Below are positions 52,081 through 62,356 of a stretch of DNA of 64,000 bases, one piece after another. Position numbers and translations under genes: made by a program. Position 1 is the first letter of the stretch, and every line of letters starts with the position of its first letter. This stretch comes from Streptomyces broussonetiae (GTDB taxonomy: Bacteria > Actinomycetota > Actinomycetes > Streptomycetales > Streptomycetaceae), in contig NZ_CP047020.1 of NCBI RefSeq assembly GCF_009796285.1, forward strand, positions 4,712,001-4,776,000, read 5' to 3'. The notes beneath the pieces were generated by a model. That model ran no database searches, was not told the origin of the DNA, and saw nothing but the letters and a program-made list of their open reading frames with translations.

Positions 52081-52691
52081 GCACTCCGGTACGGCTGTTG
52101 CTCGCCGACGACGAGCATCTGATCCGGGGCGCCCTGGCCGCGCTGCTGTCGCTGGAGGACGATCTCCTGGTCGTCGCGGAGGCGGCGACCGGGCCCGAGG
52201 CACTCGCCATGGCCCGGGCCCACGCACCCGATGTGGCCGTGCTGGATCTGCAGATGCCGGGCGCCGACGGTGTGAAGGTCGCCACATCCCTGCGCACCGA
52301 ACTGCCCGGCTGCCAGGTGCTGATCGTGACCGGGCACGGACGCCCCGGCCACCTGAAACGGGCGCTCGCGGCCGGAGTGCGCGGGTTCGTCCCCAAGACC
52401 GTCAGCGCCCAGCGGCTCGCCGAGATCATCCGCACCGTGCACGCCGGAAACCGTTACGTCGACCCGGAATTGGCGGCCGACGCGATCTCCGCCGGGGACT
52501 CCCCGCTGACCGCCCGGGAGGCCGAGGTGCTGGAGCTGGCGGCCGACGGAGCGCCGGTCACGGAGATCGCCGAGCGGGCCGCACTGTCCCCGGGGACCGT
52601 GCGGAACTACCTCTCCTCGGCCGTCACCAAACTCGGCGCCGAAAACCGGCATGCGGCAGTGCGTCTCGCACGCGAGCGAGGTTGGGTATAG
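52077..52691 (+). CDS. NarL-family response regulator
   Basis: 204 residues. Receiver domain with Asp11-Asp12, phospho-acceptor Asp57 (VAVLDLQMPG) and the Lys of FVPKT. LuxR-type HTH at the C-terminus: LTAREAEVLELAADGAPVTE, then LSPGTVRNYLSSAVTKLGAE. Partner of the preceding kinase, and likely activator of the ABC genes at 49047-50827; that target is inferred from the operon. It ends 23 bp before tRNA-Gly copy 2. Confidence 0.92.
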   Translation: MSTPVRLLLADDEHLIRGALAALLSLEDDLLVVAEAATGPEALAMARAHAPDVAVLDLQMPGADGVKVATSLRTELPGCQVLIVTGHGRPGHLKRALAAGVRGFVPKTVSAQRLAEIIRTVHAGNRYVDPELAADAISAGDSPLTAREAEVLELAADGAPVTEIAERAALSPGTVRNYLSSAVTKLGAENRHAAVRLARERGWV

Positions 52692-52714
52692 TTGCTCTCG
52701 CGCCACGGCGCACT

Positions 52715-52787
52715 GCGGACGTAGCTCAGTTGGTAGAGCGCAACCTTGCCAAGGTTGAGGTCGCGAGTTCGAGCCTCGTCGTCCGCT
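52715..52787 (+). tRNA. tRNA-Gly (GCC), copy 2
   Basis: Identical to 48846-48918, same orientation, 3.9 kb apart. The two copies bracket the ABC/two-component genes. Confidence 0.95.
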
Positions 52788-52794
52788 CCAGAAG

Positions 52795-52823
52795 AAGACC
52801 CCGGTCCGGTGGACCGGGGTCTT
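52795..52823. terminator. Terminator between tRNA-Gly copy 2 and purC
   Basis: Stem AAGACCCCGGTCC/GGACCGGGGTCTT with a 3-base loop; usable from both sides, purC ending at 52833 on the other strand. Confidence 0.88.
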
Positions 52824-52832
52824 CTCGTCTTC

Positions 52833-53732
52833 CTAGCTCCAGCTCAGGCCCGTGAGGCGCTCGTAGGCCTCCACGTACTTCTGCCGGGTCTGCCGGACGA
52901 CCTCGTCGGGCAGTGCCGGCGGAGGCTGCTCGCTCTTCCTGTCCCAGCCGGACTCGGCCGAGGTCAGCCAGTTGCGCACGAACTGCTTGTCGTACGACGG
53001 CTGCGTACGGCCCGGCTGCCACTCGTCGGCCGGCCAGAAGCGGGAGGAGTCCGGGGTGAGGACCTCGTCGGCAAGGACGAGGGTGTCGCCGTCGAAGCCG
53101 AACTCGAACTTGGTGTCGGCCAGGATGATGCCGCGGTCACGGGCGATGTCCCGGGCGCGGGAGTACACGGCGAGGGTGGCCTGGCGCAGTTGCGCGGCGG
53201 TCTCGACACCGACCTGACGGGCGACCTCCTCGTAGGAGACGTTCTCGTCGTGCTCGCCGACCTCGGCCTTGGTGGCCGGGGTGAAGATCGGGCCGGGCAG
53301 CTCCGAGCCGTCGGCGAGGCCTTCGGGGAGGGCGAGGCCGCAGACCGTACGGGACTCGTTGTACTCGAGCAGGCCCGAGCCGGTGAGGTAACCGCGGGCC
53401 ACGCACTCCACCGGGACCATCTTGAGCTGCTTGCAGACCAGCGTGCGGCCCGCCCAGTCGGCCGGGGCGCCCTCGGGCAGCTCGGTGCTGATCACATGGT
53501 TGGGGGCCAGGTCCCTGAGCTGGTCGAACCACCACAGGGAGAGCTGGGTGAGGACGCGGCCCTTGTCGGGGATCTCCGTGGGCAGCACCCAGTCGTAGGC
53601 GGACATACGGTCGCTGGCGACCATCACGAGGTCGCCCGCCTCGTTCTGGTACAGCTCGCGCACCTTCCCGGTGTGCAGGTGCACCAGGCCCGGAACCTGG
53701 ATCGGCTCGGGCTTTTCTACGAATCCGGACAC
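52833..53732 (-). CDS. purC: SAICAR synthase
   Basis: 299 residues, step 8 of IMP synthesis: CAIR plus aspartate and ATP to SAICAR. Family motifs HTGKVRELYQ, MVASDRMSAYDWVL, VECVARGYLTGSG, and ILADTKFEFGFDGD are complete. GTG 53732 has GGGGAGG five bases upstream; the longer frame to 53789 lacks one. Monocistronic and separate from the other pur operons. Confidence 0.96.
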   Translation of the reverse strand: MSGFVEKPEPIQVPGLVHLHTGKVRELYQNEAGDLVMVASDRMSAYDWVLPTEIPDKGRVLTQLSLWWFDQLRDLAPNHVISTELPEGAPADWAGRTLVCKQLKMVPVECVARGYLTGSGLLEYNESRTVCGLALPEGLADGSELPGPIFTPATKAEVGEHDENVSYEEVARQVGVETAAQLRQATLAVYSRARDIARDRGIILADTKFEFGFDGDTLVLADEVLTPDSSRFWPADEWQPGRTQPSYDKQFVRNWLTSAESGWDRKSEQPPPALPDEVVRQTRQKYVEAYERLTGLSWS

Positions 53733-53831
53733 GGTTCCTCCCCGTGGTTCTGTCCAAGTGCCTCGATTCTCCCGTATGCGGTGGTCCACCGCGTTCGGGG
53801 GGGTCGGCTGCCGCCGGATCCGCCGTCGGGA

Positions 53832-55313
53832 TCAGTCGCGTTTGCAGATGCGGTCCAGGAGGTTCGCCGTGGCGCGCTGGATCGTGGGGTCCACATGGCC
53901 GGGGCGGTCCAGGGCCGGGGACCAGGCGAAGGTGCCGGATGCGAACACCCAGGCTCCGGAAGGGGCGCGGTAGAGGGAGGTCTCCTGGTGGCGCTGGACG
54001 CCGTCGTTGTCGGTGTAGGGGGAGTGGGCGAGCAGGATGCGCTCCTCGTGCTCGGGCAGCGGGGTGCGCGGGAAGTACCGGTCGGCCTCTCCGGCCACCA
54101 GGCCGGAGATCTCGTCGCCCTCGTGCGCGCCGGTCGCCTCCCACAGCCAGTGGCCGGCGTTGCGGACGATCAGCGGGGCCGGCTCGGGCACCCGGCCCGC
54201 GTACTGGATGCCGATCAGCTGCTGCTCGGGCCGGTCGACCTCCCGCCACAGCACCGGCCTGCCGGGGCCCCTGCGCTTGCGGCAGGTCAGCAGCCGGTCC
54301 GGTTCACCGGCCGGGGAGGGGCCCAACTCGACTTGCCAGTACATGGTGTTGGCGGACAGGAAGACCAGCGAGGTGCCCCGGTCGCGGGCGTCCTCGACGG
54401 CCCGGCGCATCGCCCCCGACCAGTACTCGTCATGGCCGGGAAAGACCAGGCCCCGGTAGCGGGTGGGGTCGACCCGGCCGGCGTGCAGATCGCGGGCGTC
54501 GGCGTAGGCGAGGTCGTAGCCGTAGCGCTCGGCCCAGCGGATGAAGTCGTAGGCGTGGCCGACGTGCAGGGGCAGGCCCGCGCCCGCGTACGGCCGGTCG
54601 AAGGAGACCGTGGTGGCCGCGTCGGCCTCGCCGAGCAACCGGCCCTTCTCGTCCCAGGCGTGGTAGAGGCTGGCGCCGGTGCGGCCGTCCTCCGGGTAGA
54701 GGTTGTACGCCTGCCAGGTGATGTCGGGCAGCAGCAGGAGCAGGTCGGCGGGGTGGTCGTCGCGGACCGTGAACGGCACGTGGGAGCGGTAACCGTCGAC
54801 GGTGGTCAGGACGGCCACGTAGGCGCCGATGTTCCAGTGCACGGGCACCTGCAGGCGCCAGGAGAGCCACCAGTGGTGGCAGGAGACCGTGCGGTCGGCG
54901 GTCAGCGGAGCGGGCTGGACGATGCCGGACAGACGCGGGCTGGTGGTGATCTTGGCGGCGCCGTCCCCTCCGTAATGGCCGATCCGGTAGATGTCGACGC
55001 TGAACTCCTGCGGCGGGTCGACCGTGATGCGGAAGTCGATCGCCTCGCCGGGCGCGACCGCGCCGGTGGAGGTGAAGCCCTTGATCTGGCGGTGCACGTC
55101 GTCGGCCGCGCGGGGGCCGGGCACGCGTGGGGCGGGGCCGACGCCGGCGAGCTGCCGGCGGCTCGGGTCGACGTACCAGGGCACGACGTGACCGGTGTCG
55201 TCGAAGTAGGTCTCACTGCCGCGCAGCCAGGGCACCGGGCCCTGGCCGAAAGGATCCGTGACGGCGTGCGCGAGCGCTCCGGACTCCCAGCGGCGGATGT
55301 GGTCCGAGGCCAT
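53832..55313 (-). CDS. N,N-dimethylformamidase large-subunit-like protein
   Basis: 493 residues, soluble. Matches the DmfA2-like family: YFDDTGHVVPWYVDPSRR, then a PDITWQAYN motif, a glutamine-amidotransferase-like core with VFPGHDEYWSG, and a C-terminal ASGTFAWSPALD. True DMFases have a partner small subunit; none is adjacent, so amide hydrolysis of dimethylformamide is not assured. ATG 55313. Function in streptomycetes unknown. Confidence 0.75.
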   Translation of the reverse strand: MASDHIRRWESGALAHAVTDPFGQGPVPWLRGSETYFDDTGHVVPWYVDPSRRQLAGVGPAPRVPGPRAADDVHRQIKGFTSTGAVAPGEAIDFRITVDPPQEFSVDIYRIGHYGGDGAAKITTSPRLSGIVQPAPLTADRTVSCHHWWLSWRLQVPVHWNIGAYVAVLTTVDGYRSHVPFTVRDDHPADLLLLLPDITWQAYNLYPEDGRTGASLYHAWDEKGRLLGEADAATTVSFDRPYAGAGLPLHVGHAYDFIRWAERYGYDLAYADARDLHAGRVDPTRYRGLVFPGHDEYWSGAMRRAVEDARDRGTSLVFLSANTMYWQVELGPSPAGEPDRLLTCRKRRGPGRPVLWREVDRPEQQLIGIQYAGRVPEPAPLIVRNAGHWLWEATGAHEGDEISGLVAGEADRYFPRTPLPEHEERILLAHSPYTDNDGVQRHQETSLYRAPSGAWVFASGTFAWSPALDRPGHVDPTIQRATANLLDRICKRD

Positions 55314-55539
55314 GATCGCTCCCCTCCCTCAGGTCCCCCGTGTCGGCCCTGTCTCGGTGGTGCTCGCTGTGCTCGTAGTGCTCGGATGTACGCGCCGGGC
55401 TCGGCCGTGCTGTCGTATGTCGCACGCCTTTGCCAGGTGGGTGGTCGCTCCCAGCACATCACATAACGCACGCGCTCGGTCACTAGTCGTTGCGAATTGA
55501 CCTGAAGTGGAAGTCGGAGCTTCCGGTGCCCGCCATCCC

Positions 55540-57294
55540 TCAGACGAGCCGTACGGGCTTCTCGGGTCGTATCCCGGACTCGGCCAGCCAGTCGCGCAGG
55601 GGGCCCGGGTCCCCCTCCTCGATCAGGCTGAGCACTTTGGACGTGAGGTCGGCGGCCCGCTCTCCGTCCAGCAGCAGGGAGGGGCCGTCCAGCCAGTCCA
55701 GGGCGGGAACCGCGCCGGCGGTGTCGACGGCCGCGCAGCACACCATCGCCGTGACGTGGTCGGCGAGCAGGTCCCGGCCGCTGCGCGGGGGCTGCAGCGG
55801 AAAGAGGGGCAGCTCGGCGTCGTCCCACAGGGCGCTCTCGAGGCCGCGGTCCGCGGTGGTCGCGCCCCGGGGCGCCGCGGCCTCCTCACGGGCCAGCTCC
55901 GCGCTCAGCCGGGCGGCGAGGGCCGCGCTGCGCTCCGTACCGGGATCGGTGTCCTCGTCCAGGTCCTCGGGGAGTGCCACGGCCGCGCAGGGGGCCTGGT
56001 GCGGCATGACGGCGGCCGGCTCGGTGAGGTGGTCCAGGACCCGGGCCAGGGTGGGGCCGCCGGGGTCGGGGGCCATGGGGTCGACCGCGGCGCGCACGCC
56101 GAGCGCGTCCAGGACGCGGTGCAGCCGGGCCGCCTCGGCGCGCCAGGTGCGGTCCACGACCTCCTCCGGATACGCCTGCCAGTCCACCGGGGCCCAGTCG
56201 GGGCCGGGCCCGGCGGGTCCGCCGTGGAACAGCCGGGCGGCGAGCAGCGAGGCCGCCTCGTCCATCGCGCCCGGCTCCTCCAGCAGGTCACAGGCGGGGC
56301 GCTCGCCGAGCCGGGAGGCGAAGCCCTCGGCCAGCCGGTCGCGCCGGGACAGCTCCGTGAGCGCCGCCACCACGCCCGCGTCCAGCCGGGAGGGCCAGCG
56401 GCCCATCCGCCAGGCGGGCAGCGCGACCCGGGTCAGCAGCCGGTCCCAGCCCGCATAGGCGAGGCCGACCTGTTCCTGGGCGACGATCCGCAGGCCGTAG
56501 TCGACCGCCTGGGCCCGCTCGGCCGCCGCCGCGGCGACCCCGCGCTCCATCTGCGTCGCATGCTCCCGGCAGCCGCGCAGCAGTATCCGGGACACCCAGC
56601 CGAGCAGCGCGCACATCCCGCGGACGGGCGGGCGGCGGCCGGGCGCCGAGGCGACCGCGAGTGCCGCGTCCAGACCGCGTACGAAACGGCGGGCGGCAGC
56701 TATGTCGGGGTGCGCCGAGGGACCCGTGCCGGCGACGACCGGGGCGAGGACCGCGCGCAGTTCGCCGACGCGCATCCACCACAGGAACGGGGAGCCGATC
56801 ACCAGGACCGGCGCGACGGGCGTGCGACGGTGGGCGTGCGGGCCCGCTATCTCGTCGGGCGCCGAGCGGGCCGGCGGGCCGTGGGCCGTATGCGTACGGT
56901 CCTCCAGCCAGCTGTCGCAGTCCGGGGTGAGCGCCACGGCCGACGGAGCCGGCACGTCCAGCCGGTCGGCCAGGTCGCGCACCATCCGGTACAGCTCCGG
57001 GGCGGACTCCTCCGGGATCGACACCGTGGGCGTCATGGCGGGACGGGCCCGGGCCACGACCAGGGCGATGCCGGCGGCGGCCAGCAGCACGAGGACGGCG
57101 AGCACCCCCACGGCCCAGCGGGCGGCGTCCCAGCCCGGGCCTACGAGGTGGCCGGTGGATCCGCCGGTCAGCAGGATCACCGTGGCGCCCGCGGGCAGCA
57201 GGGCCGCGCCCAACGCCCGGCCCCGGACCCGCAGGACGGCGAGGGCCCGGGAACGCGCGGCCTGCGCCCCCGCCTCCACACCGATTCCGCTCAC
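55540..57294 (-). CDS. M48-like membrane protein without a zinc motif
   Basis: 584 residues. Two hydrophobic segments near the N-terminus (about 30-50 and 60-85) are followed by PEESAPELYRMVRDLADRLD and VLVIGSPFLWWMRVGELRAV, laid out like the M48/HtpX peptidase core. Where HExxH is expected after ELRAVL, the sequence is APVVAGTG, so metal binding is lost. The remaining 400 residues are Ala/Arg-rich without a known domain. A pseudoenzyme or a structural relative is the best reading. GTG 57294. Confidence 0.6.
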   Translation of the reverse strand: MSGIGVEAGAQAARSRALAVLRVRGRALGAALLPAGATVILLTGGSTGHLVGPGWDAARWAVGVLAVLVLLAAAGIALVVARARPAMTPTVSIPEESAPELYRMVRDLADRLDVPAPSAVALTPDCDSWLEDRTHTAHGPPARSAPDEIAGPHAHRRTPVAPVLVIGSPFLWWMRVGELRAVLAPVVAGTGPSAHPDIAAARRFVRGLDAALAVASAPGRRPPVRGMCALLGWVSRILLRGCREHATQMERGVAAAAAERAQAVDYGLRIVAQEQVGLAYAGWDRLLTRVALPAWRMGRWPSRLDAGVVAALTELSRRDRLAEGFASRLGERPACDLLEEPGAMDEAASLLAARLFHGGPAGPGPDWAPVDWQAYPEEVVDRTWRAEAARLHRVLDALGVRAAVDPMAPDPGGPTLARVLDHLTEPAAVMPHQAPCAAVALPEDLDEDTDPGTERSAALAARLSAELAREEAAAPRGATTADRGLESALWDDAELPLFPLQPPRSGRDLLADHVTAMVCCAAVDTAGAVPALDWLDGPSLLLDGERAADLTSKVLSLIEEGDPGPLRDWLAESGIRPEKPVRLV

Positions 57295-57513
57295 GTGCCG
57301 ACCTCACCCCCTCGCTGCCGTTGCCGTGCTTGCCTGGTGGTGCTCACTCCCCCACTGTGGCACCCGCCACTGACATCGCAATGCCGGTGGGCCAAGTGCC
57401 GGAACGCTTGCGCGGCACCCTAGTTGGGGCCCACGCCCCCGTCAGCTGTATGGGCGATCGGTCACTCGATGGAATGGCTTTGGTCAGAGGTGGGTGACAG
57501 ACAGCAAAGATCA

Positions 57514-57538
57514 GGCCCCGGATCGTGGATCCGGGGCC
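57514..57538 (-). terminator. Terminator of purD
   Basis: Stem GGCCCCGGATC/GATCCGGGGCC with a 3-base loop, 33 bases after the purD stop; followed on the minus strand by TGATCTTTGC. Confidence 0.75.
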
Positions 57539-57570
57539 CGATCGAACGGCATGGCCGACAGCAGGGCAGG

Positions 57571-58830
<1,260 letters not shown>

Positions 58831-58933
58831 GGGGTCAGCCTAATGGCAAGGTTGCCCAAGCCCGGGGGCCGGGTTTGTTGGACTTTCCTCCAAGGCGTCG
58901 TCCCGGCCGGTGCTTCCCACCCGTCTCGGCCGG

Positions 58934-61225
58934 CTACTCGTTGGTGAACTCCTCCATCACCGTCGCACCCAGCTCCCGCACGATCAGCTCATGGCCGGAG
59001 AGGGCCGATTCATCCAGGTCGGGGTCGTCGTCCGCGGGGATGTCGTCCTCGGGGGCGACGGGCGGCGGCTCCGGGGCGGCCGTGGGCCGGGGGGCCGGAG
59101 CGGGGGCGGCCGGGGTGGGCGCCGGTGTCTGCGGGCCCGGCTGGGGCGCCGCGGGACGGGCTGCGGCCGGGGCGCCGTAGCCACCACCGCCGGACGGGGC
59201 GCCGCCGTAGCCGCCGCCTGCGCCGTAGCCGGACGAACCGCCCGGCACCGGGGTCGCGGAGCCGCCGGACGGGTCGACGATCGCCTCGATCTTCCACTGC
59301 ACGTTGAACTGTTCGGCCAGCGCCTGCCGCAGGACGTCCTCGCTGCCGCTGCCGGAGAAGTTGTCGCGGGCGCCGGCGTTGACGAAACCGAGCTGGAGGG
59401 TGGTGCCGTCGAAGCCGGTCACCTGGGCGTTCTGGCTGAGCAGGATCCAGGTGAAGCGGCGGCGGTTCTTGACGGCCTCCAGAATGTTCGGCCAGAGCGT
59501 GCGGGGGTCGGGGCCGCCGACGGGCGCGACGGCGGCGGGCGCGGCCGGGGCCTGGGCCACCGGCGCGGCGGCTGCCTGGTACTGCGGCTGGGCGGGCGCG
59601 CGGTCCGGCGTCCGGGCCGGGGCATCGCCCTGCTGTCCGCCCGCGGGAGCGGCGGCCGTGGGCCAGCCACCGGGGCGCCGGCCGCTTCCGGCGGGAGCGG
59701 CGGCGGGCCAGGCGCCCGGGGCCGAAGCGGCGGGAGCAGGGGCGGCCGGAGGCTGCGCGAGGGCCGCCGGGGCGGCCGGTGCGGCCGAGGCGGCAGCCGG
59801 TGCCGGTTCGGGTGCCGGGGAAGCGGCGGGAGCCGTAGGTGCGGGGGCGGCCGGGGGTGCGGGGGCGGCCGGGGCCTGACCACCGGCACCCGCAGCGCCG
59901 GGGGCGGCGGCACCGGGACCGGCCGCAGCCGGGCCGCCCGGTGCTCGTACGGCCGCGCGGGCCGCGGCAGGGCCGCCGCCGGGCGGCACGGACGGCATGG
60001 GGGCGCCGCCGTGGGCCTCGGGGCCGGGGACGTACCCCATGGCGGGCGCGCCGCCGCCCGCGAAGTTGACGCCTCGCTCGATGCGGTCGAGGCGGGCCAT
60101 GACCGAGCGCTCGTCGCCGTAGGCGGCGGGGAGCAGCACGCGCGCGCAGATCAGCTCCAGCTGGAGGCGGGGCGAGGTGGCGCCGCGCATCTCCGTGAGG
60201 CCCCCGTTGACGAGGTCGGCGGCGCGGCTCAGCTCCGCGGCGCCGAACGTGGAGGCCTGGGCCTGCATCCGCTCCAGGACGTCGGCCGGGGCGTCGAGCA
60301 GCCCCTTGTCCACCGCGTCCGGGACGGCGGCGAGGATCACCAGGTCGCGCAGCCGCTCCAGCAGGTCGGCGACGAAGCGGCGCGGGTCGTTGCCGCCCTC
60401 GATGACGTGGTCCACGACCTCGAAGGCGGCGGCGCCGTCACCGGTGGCGAAGGCCTCCACGACGGAGTCGAGCAGCGAGCCGTCGGTGTAGCCGAGGAGG
60501 GAGGTGGCCATGGCATACGTCACACCCTCCGCTCCCGCTCCGGCGAGGAGCTGGTCCATGACGGACATGGAGTCACGCACGGAGCCCGCACCGGCGCGCA
60601 CGACCAGCGGGAGCACGCCGTCCTCGACCGGGATGTCCTCCTTCTGGCACACCTCGGCGAGGTAGTCCCGCAGAGTGCCGGGCGGAACGAGCCGGAAGGG
60701 GTAGTGGTGGGTCCGCGACCGGATCGTGCCGATGACCTTCTCGGGCTCGGTGGTCGCGAAGATGAACTTGAGATGCTCCGGCGGCTCCTCGACCACCTTC
60801 AGCAGCGCGTTGAAGCCGGCCGACGTGACCATGTGGGCCTCGTCGATGATGTAGATCTTGTACCGGCTGGCGGCGGGGCCGAAGAAGGCCTTCTCACGCA
60901 GCTCACGGGCGTCGTCCACACCACCGTGCGAGGCCGCGTCGATCTCGATGACGTCGATGGAACCCGGTCCGTTGCGCGCGAGATCACGGCAGGACTGGCA
61001 CTCGCCGCACGGGGTGGGAGTGGGACCTTGCTCACAGTTCAGACAGCGGGCGAGGATGCGCGCGCTGGTCGTCTTGCCACAGCCGCGCGGACCACTGAAC
61101 AGGTACGCGTGATTGACCCGGTTGTTCCGCAGCGCCTGCTGCAGCGGGTCGGTGACATGCTCCTGCCCGATGACCTCGGCAAAGGTCTCCGGGCGATAGC
61201 GGCGGTACAGCGCGAGAGACGACAC
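58934..61225 (-). CDS. dnaX: DNA polymerase III subunit gamma/tau
   Basis: 763 residues. Clamp-loader ATPase with Walker A FSGPRGCGKTTSAR (about 43-56), zinc-binding Cys 64, 73, 76 and 79, and Walker B YIIDEAH. Residues 400-650 are an extreme Pro/Ala/Gly-rich linker, then a tau-type domain (TLWPNILEAVKNRRRFTWIL). The tail ends in acidic EEDIPADDDPDLDES. GTG 61225 lies nine bases after a TATAAC -10 hexamer (61235-61240), so the mRNA has almost no leader. No slippery A-run for gamma production is visible. Confidence 0.94.
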   Translation of the reverse strand: MSSLALYRRYRPETFAEVIGQEHVTDPLQQALRNNRVNHAYLFSGPRGCGKTTSARILARCLNCEQGPTPTPCGECQSCRDLARNGPGSIDVIEIDAASHGGVDDARELREKAFFGPAASRYKIYIIDEAHMVTSAGFNALLKVVEEPPEHLKFIFATTEPEKVIGTIRSRTHHYPFRLVPPGTLRDYLAEVCQKEDIPVEDGVLPLVVRAGAGSVRDSMSVMDQLLAGAGAEGVTYAMATSLLGYTDGSLLDSVVEAFATGDGAAAFEVVDHVIEGGNDPRRFVADLLERLRDLVILAAVPDAVDKGLLDAPADVLERMQAQASTFGAAELSRAADLVNGGLTEMRGATSPRLQLELICARVLLPAAYGDERSVMARLDRIERGVNFAGGGAPAMGYVPGPEAHGGAPMPSVPPGGGPAAARAAVRAPGGPAAAGPGAAAPGAAGAGGQAPAAPAPPAAPAPTAPAASPAPEPAPAAASAAPAAPAALAQPPAAPAPAASAPGAWPAAAPAGSGRRPGGWPTAAAPAGGQQGDAPARTPDRAPAQPQYQAAAAPVAQAPAAPAAVAPVGGPDPRTLWPNILEAVKNRRRFTWILLSQNAQVTGFDGTTLQLGFVNAGARDNFSGSGSEDVLRQALAEQFNVQWKIEAIVDPSGGSATPVPGGSSGYGAGGGYGGAPSGGGGYGAPAAARPAAPQPGPQTPAPTPAAPAPAPRPTAAPEPPPVAPEDDIPADDDPDLDESALSGHELIVRELGATVMEEFTNE

Positions 61226-61268
61226 GCATACGAGGTTATAGGCGCCCACTGACAACCCGGGAAAACAA

Positions 61269-61356
61269 GGGCCCCCCACGCACCCGCCAGAGCCGACCTA
61301 CCCTTGCTGCCTTCCGGCCCTGGGGGAGTTCAGTCAGATAGCGCCGCGTGAGGGGC
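61269..61356 (-). ncRNA. ffs: Signal recognition particle RNA (bacterial small SRP RNA)
   Basis: On the minus strand the apical SRP core is clear: CCAGGGCCGGAAGGCAGCAA, with the conserved GGAAG tetraloop region and asymmetric AGCA side. The ends CCCCTCACGC and GCGTGGGGGG pair to close the hairpin. Ends are approximate. Location beside dnaX is common in actinobacteria. Confidence 0.9.
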
Positions 61357-61479
61357 TGCGCCCACAGTACCCGATCGGGACCCGCGTTCAGTACCCGATC
61401 ACCGGCCGCGGTCGTACCCGATCCGGGCCTGCGGGAACGGGTTCGCGAGCACTCCCCTCGGTCATGTAATGTTTCCGGC

Positions 61480-61567
61480 GGAGGATTCGCCTAGAGGCCT
61501 AGGGCGCACGCTTGGAAAGCGTGTTGGGGGCAACCCCTCACGAGTTCGAATCTCGTATCCTCCGCCA
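61480..61567 (+). tRNA. tRNA-Ser (GGA)
   Basis: 88 bases including an encoded CCA. Acceptor GGAGGAT/ATCCTCC, anticodon loop TTGGAAA, long variable arm TTGGGGGCAACCCCTC typical of Ser, T arm GAGTTCGAATCTC. Confidence 0.95.
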
Positions 61568-61588
61568 GTGCCTCACCGGGCACGTTGT

Positions 61589-61622
61589 CGAAGGGCCCCA
61601 CTGTTCGCAGTGGGGCCCTTCG
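61589..61622 (+). terminator. Terminator after tRNA-Ser
   Basis: Stem CGAAGGGCCCCACTG/CAGTGGGGCCCTTCG with loop TTCG, 15 bp and perfect; the stem can extend two more pairs (GT/AC). Confidence 0.85.
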
Positions 61623-61793
61623 ACGTTGTCCGTCCCGGTTTCCGTCCCGGCCGGATTTTTCGTGCCGCACGAGCGTTCAAGCCTCCGGACTTCCCCGGGG
61701 CGCACCCTGGACCTGTCGCCGCGACCAGCGAGGGAGTCCCAGGAACGACCGGAAACGTCTCAGCAGCACCGACGAGAACGGTTTCGCCATGAC

Positions 61794-62319
61794 GTGGTCC
61801 TGGACCCGCACAACGGCGATCAGGTCGTGATGGCCCACCCCTTCGCGGCCGTGCCGCTCGGCTTCTCCGTGATGGGGGCGCACACACTGTGGTGGGGCGG
61901 CTGCGCCTGGGACTCGTTCGCCATGCCCCACCTGCTCTGGGACGAGCCCGACGTCCTGGTCGCCACCCGCTGTCCGGCCTGCGCCACCCCGCACGCCCGG
62001 GTGGTCGGCCGGGACGCGCCCCCGCCGGGCGACCAGGTGGCCCATTTCCTCGTCCCCATGCGCCCAGCCTGGGACGACGTCGTGCGCACCTGCGGCAACC
62101 AGCGCCTCTTCCGCTCCACCGACTGCGTCGAGACCTGGCTGCACAGGACGGGCCACGAGCGCGGCTACGTCAATGGATCCCGGCACCCTGTGGCGCTTCG
62201 CCGGCGACTGGTGCACCAGGCGCCCGGAGCCGGGCCACACCCGCCGCGACCCCGCCTCCGCCACCGCCTGCTTCGCCGAGGTCGGCCTGCACGGATCTTT
62301 CTGGGGACTGCCCGACTGA
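61794..62319 (+). pseudogene. Organomercurial lyase (MerB)-like, truncated and frameshifted
   Basis: The frame from about 61794 encodes AHPFAAVPLGFSVMG, WGGCAWDSFAMPHLL (active-site Cys and Asp), VATRCPACATPHARVVGR and a NQRLFRSTDCVETWLH helix, all as in MerB. The N-terminal winged-helix domain is absent. After GHERGYV an extra A near 62172-62173 shifts the frame: the true C-terminus (MDPGTLWRFAGDWCT, then GLHGSFWGLPD) continues in another frame to 62319. Either a decayed gene or a family member with a sequencing error; two defects favour decay. Confidence 0.7.
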
Positions 62320-62356
62320 TGGGCCCGGCGCCGGGCACCCGGCGCCCCTTGAGGCC

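Noticed and set aside
58910..61252. A plus-strand open frame of about 780 codons with Gly/Arg runs
   Set aside because: Antisense of dnaX; the Gly/Arg runs mirror the Pro/Ala linker codons.
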